34,042 nt of DNA. Source: Polyrhizophydium stewartii. Lineage: Eukaryota > Chytridiomycota > Chytridiomycetes > Rhizophydiales. Of this stretch, positions 31,091 through 34,042 are shown piece by piece (position 1 is the first letter of the stretch; the number at the start of each line of letters is the position of its first letter). The DNA is taken from positions 1 through 34,042 of the forward strand of contig JADGIZ010000051.1 in NCBI GenBank assembly GCA_027604665.1, given 5' to 3'. Both the position numbers and the translations under genes were made by a program. Under the pieces are notes generated by a model, which was given only the letters and a program-made list of their open reading frames with translations, did not search any database and was not told the DNA's origin.

Positions 31091-33797
31091 TGCCATCCTT
31101 GCTTCGGTTGGCCGGCGAGTCACGGCTGAATGGCGGTTGTTTGTCATTCTGGTTCGATGCCGCCATATGCGAGTCAAAGCGCACGACGCACTCTCCGGCG
31201 CAACATCCAAATGCTGGCGACGCCGCAGGGTGCGTGGGGCAGCGACCACGGCACCCGGCGTTGGCGCAGCGACGTGTGCCTGGACGCTGTATCAGCGCAT
31301 GCGCCTCTAACGCCGTTCCGGAAAGCCAGAGCTCGACGCCCTTGCCGAGGTGTTTGCGGAGCAGATCCAGTCAACGTCGTCGTTCTGGATCGAGCGCAAG
31401 CGGCTGACGGTGCGTGCCTGCGCATGCGGCTGCCACCGCACAGACCGTATCGGTGGCCACATGCACTCACAGCGCCTGTCGACCGCACATTCAGGAGAGC
31501 GTGCTCAAGCAGGCGTCGACGCCGCAGGAGCTCGAGCGGCTCGTTGTCAAGGCGTTTGGCGACCCATCGGGATTCCACGGCCAGGTGGACAACTTTACGG
31601 TGATGTGGCATCGGCGGCATGTTGCTCAGAGCATGTCCATCGCACCGGCAGACAACTCAGGCGACGGGTAAGCGGCAAGCGCGGGGTTGGCATCCACGTC
31701 CTGACGCCGACGGGACCTGACGCGGCCGCACCAGATCTGGCGGTGTGATCGAGATGCAGCTGCGGGCGGCGGCCATCTCACTGAATACGCTCGTGTTGCG
31801 GCGGCTCAACCGCATGTCCATCGAGATGAGCACGCCGCTGGCCAGACGGGTGCGTATCCAGGCTGCGTCCGTACCTCGCACCTCGCGGCAGGCTGCTTTA
31901 TTCTGACGCCAAGCACGCCCGGCGGCAGCGCTCGGTGGCCGAGGAGGCGGCGTTCATGGCGAGCAGCGACAACGAGTACACGGCCGAGCTACCGTCGTCG
32001 CTGCTGCAGAACGACTGCTTTCCGTCCAAGGGCTGGGGCCAGGACATGCCCAAAACGTGCCTGTGCGACGACGCGGATCTCCTCGAGGCGGTCAAGGCGG
32101 TCGGCATGCGCGCGCAGGCCGCAGCTGGTCAGCTATCCGCATCGCAGACGCAGCAGCCAAAGCAGGGAAAGCAGCATCGGCACGGCGGATACGACAAGTT
32201 CTGGACTTGCCTGTCGGTCTCGACGCAGACCACGTCCCTCGAGGAGTTCCGGATGCGGTTCAGCGAGCTGCATCCGCAGTTCAAGCATATTGGGCTCGAC
32301 GACACACTCGAGTCGGAGGCGCTGACAGGGCCGAACCCCGGGGATGTGTTTGTTGCCGCCCACATCGAGGTCGCCGAGGCAGCGCTTGCGTCTGGATCGA
32401 GTCGGGCGGCGCGGCAGCTCGCCAAGCACGGTATTCCGCCGAGCCTGCGGCCGCGTTTGTGGGACTTGATGCTGCAGTCCGACATGACCGAGGACTACTC
32501 GGTGCATGTGAGCCTTGGCACCGTGCAGCGCAGCTCGCTGCGGGCGGCCTCTGTTGCTGACAAGCCACGGCGGTGCGGCCGTCGGCGGAGCAGGTCGCGA
32601 GGACGTACACGCGGCTCAAGGTCATGGCATCGCGATACGATCTGCTTGTTGACCGGCTTGTCAGGCTGGATGCCAAGCACGCGAGCAACGACGACGGGTA
32701 CTTTGTGTTCGAGGATATGGTGCGCGAGGTCCTGCTGCTTTGGACTCGGGATGTATGGATGCGGCGGGTGCTGCCCTTGGATCCGACGAATGCGCTGGGA
32801 TCCAACAGTGGCGGCGACGGCAGCCGAGACAGCAGCAGCGCGGACGACGGGCACGATGCACGAGCGAGGCGGCCGGCGGGCATGCCGCGGCGGCCGGCGT
32901 CTGCGCCGGCGGCAGTCTCGCGGGACGGACGAGCGGCGGTGCGGGCAACGGCGGGCGGCGGGCGCCTGAGCCGCGACGTGCCCGTGTCGCGGATCGTCGG
33001 TGCGGGCACTGTGGCTGCGGTGGGATCAGATGGTCTGGCTGACGCGGCGAGCATCGGCGCAGACAACTGGAGCATCGACAGCAGTCCGTTCCCGCCGAGC
33101 GGGGTGCTTCCCGTGTGGGGTATCGCGCTGTACGCAATGCCGGTGTGCTTCCTGCACGGCAGCGCCGGGCACGCCTATATGACGTTCCGGGAGATGTATG
33201 CACGGTGCGTCTCGCGGCCGCGCCAGGGAGGATGATGGCGGGAGCAGAGGGCAGCAGCGGCAGCAATGATGGTGCCTGGCCGGGTCGCGGCTGACGGCGG
33301 CGCCGATGGGCAGGTACTTTTACAACCTGCACACCGTGTCTGCGCGGCCAGGCGGGCTGTTCCATCTGTGCCAGACGTTCGAGACGGTGCTGAAGCAGGC
33401 GGATGCGGCGGTGTACTACCACATGGCCACGACGCTTGGGCTGGAGCCGCTGGATCTTGTGTTCAAGTGGATCCTGTACGGGTTCGTCGGGGTGCTGGAC
33501 TGCGAGCAGGTGCTGCTGCTGTGGGACCGGGTGCTTGGGTACGACACGCTGGAGCTGCTGCCGGTCACGGCGGCGGCGCTGGTGGTCTTTCGGCGCGACC
33601 AGATCCTGCAGGCGGACAGCGTGCAGCTTGTGCAGGTGTGCGCGTGTGTTTGAGGGGGAGGGGAGGAGCGGGCGGAGGGCTGACCGCAGCGGGGGCAGGC
33701 GGCGTTTTTGGAGCTGAGCACGATCAAGTGGGTGCCGCTTGTCCAGCAGCTGCTGTTCAGCAGCGGCTGCCGGGCGGGCGATCTCGCATGCTCATGA
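31090..33797 (+). CDS. TBC1D19-like TBC (Rab-GAP-type) domain protein
   Basis: Firm exons: 31332-31409, 31495-31667, 31735-31849, 31929-32507, 32594-33204, 33314-33635 and 33699-33797 (659 codons including stop, in frame). The 5' end (31090-31331) is uncertain; ATGs at 31090 and 31157 are candidates. STPLARRRSVAEE, IPPSLRPRLWDLML, YDLLVDRLVRLDAKHASNDD, GYFVFEDMVREVLLLWTRD, VLPVWGIALYAMPVCFL, FREMYAR, LFHLCQTFETVLKQAD, LVFKWILYGFVGVLDCEQVL and LLWDRVLGYDTLELLPV follow human TBC1D19 block by block. TBC proteins are GAPs for Rab GTPases. The usual Arg (IxxDxxR) and Gln (YxQ) fingers are not visible, so catalytic activity is doubtful, as for other TBC1D19 proteins. A Gly/Arg/Ala-rich loop at about 32800-33000 interrupts the domain. 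Confidence 0.87.
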
Positions 33798-33856
33798 ATG
33801 CGGCGGTGAGGAATGACAACCGCATTCATCAAGGTGTGGCCAAGAAGCACGACAGG

Positions 33857-33904
33857 GGAAGGAAGGAAGCGAGGGAAGGAAGGAAGCGAGGGAAGGAAGG
33901 AGGC
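33857..33904. repeat. GA-rich 17-nt tandem repeat
   Basis: Two perfect copies of a 17-nt unit (ggaaggaaggaagcgag) at 33857-33873 and 33874-33890, followed by a degenerate partial copy. It lies 60 bp downstream of the TBC gene stop. The rest of 33798-34042 is GC-rich with no supported gene. Confidence 0.8.
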
Positions 33905-34042
33905 CAGGATCGGCCTCAGGAAGCCGCGGGATCGTCGGGGCCCGGCGTCGAGCGGGCGGCGGCGGCGGCAGCAGCATCGCGGGCGGGGGTCGAGGCCGTG
34001 CGGGAACGCTTCGAGCCGCGGGCGGGCGGAGCGGCGGACTCT

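Noticed and set aside
1..34042. CRISPR arrays, rRNA, tRNA, transposons and riboswitches
   Set aside because: No regularly spaced repeats, cloverleaf-like stretches, transposase motifs or terminal repeats were noticed by eye; a tRNAscan or repeat search was not possible here.

Overview
The window is gene-dense, GC-rich nuclear DNA of a fungus. Seventeen protein-coding genes fit in 34 kb. They have many tiny spliceosomal introns (mostly 52-110 nt), usually with a gctgac-like branch site close to the AG acceptor, and very short spacers. The gene set (Sfi1 spindle-pole protein, Cns1, PIG-L, kinesin-4, F-box/WD40, TMEM19, TBC1D19-like) together with this compact intron style suggests an early-diverging fungus, perhaps of the Kickxellomycotina type. 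That placement is inference; no marker gene proves it. I saw no prokaryotic operon signals, CRISPR array, rRNA, tRNA or intact transposon. Gene models were built by hand from reading frame, splice sites and family motifs. For most multi-exon genes the exons add up to a multiple of three.

Layout, left to right. 1-1.7 kb (+): CDCA7-type zf-4CXXC_R1 protein, 5' end missing. 1.9-6.55 kb (+): Sfi1-like centrin-binding protein. 6.6-7.65 kb (-): PIG-L de-N-acetylase of GPI synthesis. 7.77-9.16 kb (-): Cns1/TTC4 co-chaperone, divergent from 9.26-10.76 kb (+), a class I/II aminotransferase. 10.76-11.8 kb: no convincing gene. 11.8-13.67 kb (+): leucine-rich-repeat protein. 13.75-14.9 kb (+): TMEM19/DUF92 membrane protein. 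14.96-17.5 kb (+): F-box/WD40 protein. 17.6-23.4 kb (+): a 20-exon kinesin-4, abutting 23.44-24.51 kb (+), a Bin3/MePCE RNA-cap methyltransferase. 24.51-25.86 kb (-): an unrecognised protein whose stop codon touches that of Bin3.

The right-hand part is the most unusual. 25.98-29.88 kb (+) holds three tandem GNAT-like acyltransferase paralogues with identical first and second exon lengths (409 and 215 nt). 29.91-31.09 kb (+) holds two small, divergent ubiquitin-like genes (or one two-domain gene) that share an intron position after the first six codons and lack a C-terminal Gly-Gly. They run straight into a TBC1D19-like TBC-domain gene (31.09-33.8 kb, +). The last 245 bases hold a GA-rich 17-nt tandem repeat.

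The genes do not form one pathway. Several are cytoskeleton or cell-division genes (Sfi1, kinesin-4) or ubiquitin-linked (F-box/WD40, ubiquitin-like pair), but I would not claim a functional cluster. The clearest shared property is compaction: touching or overlapping stop and start codons, shared promoters, and a stop codon lying inside AATAAA.
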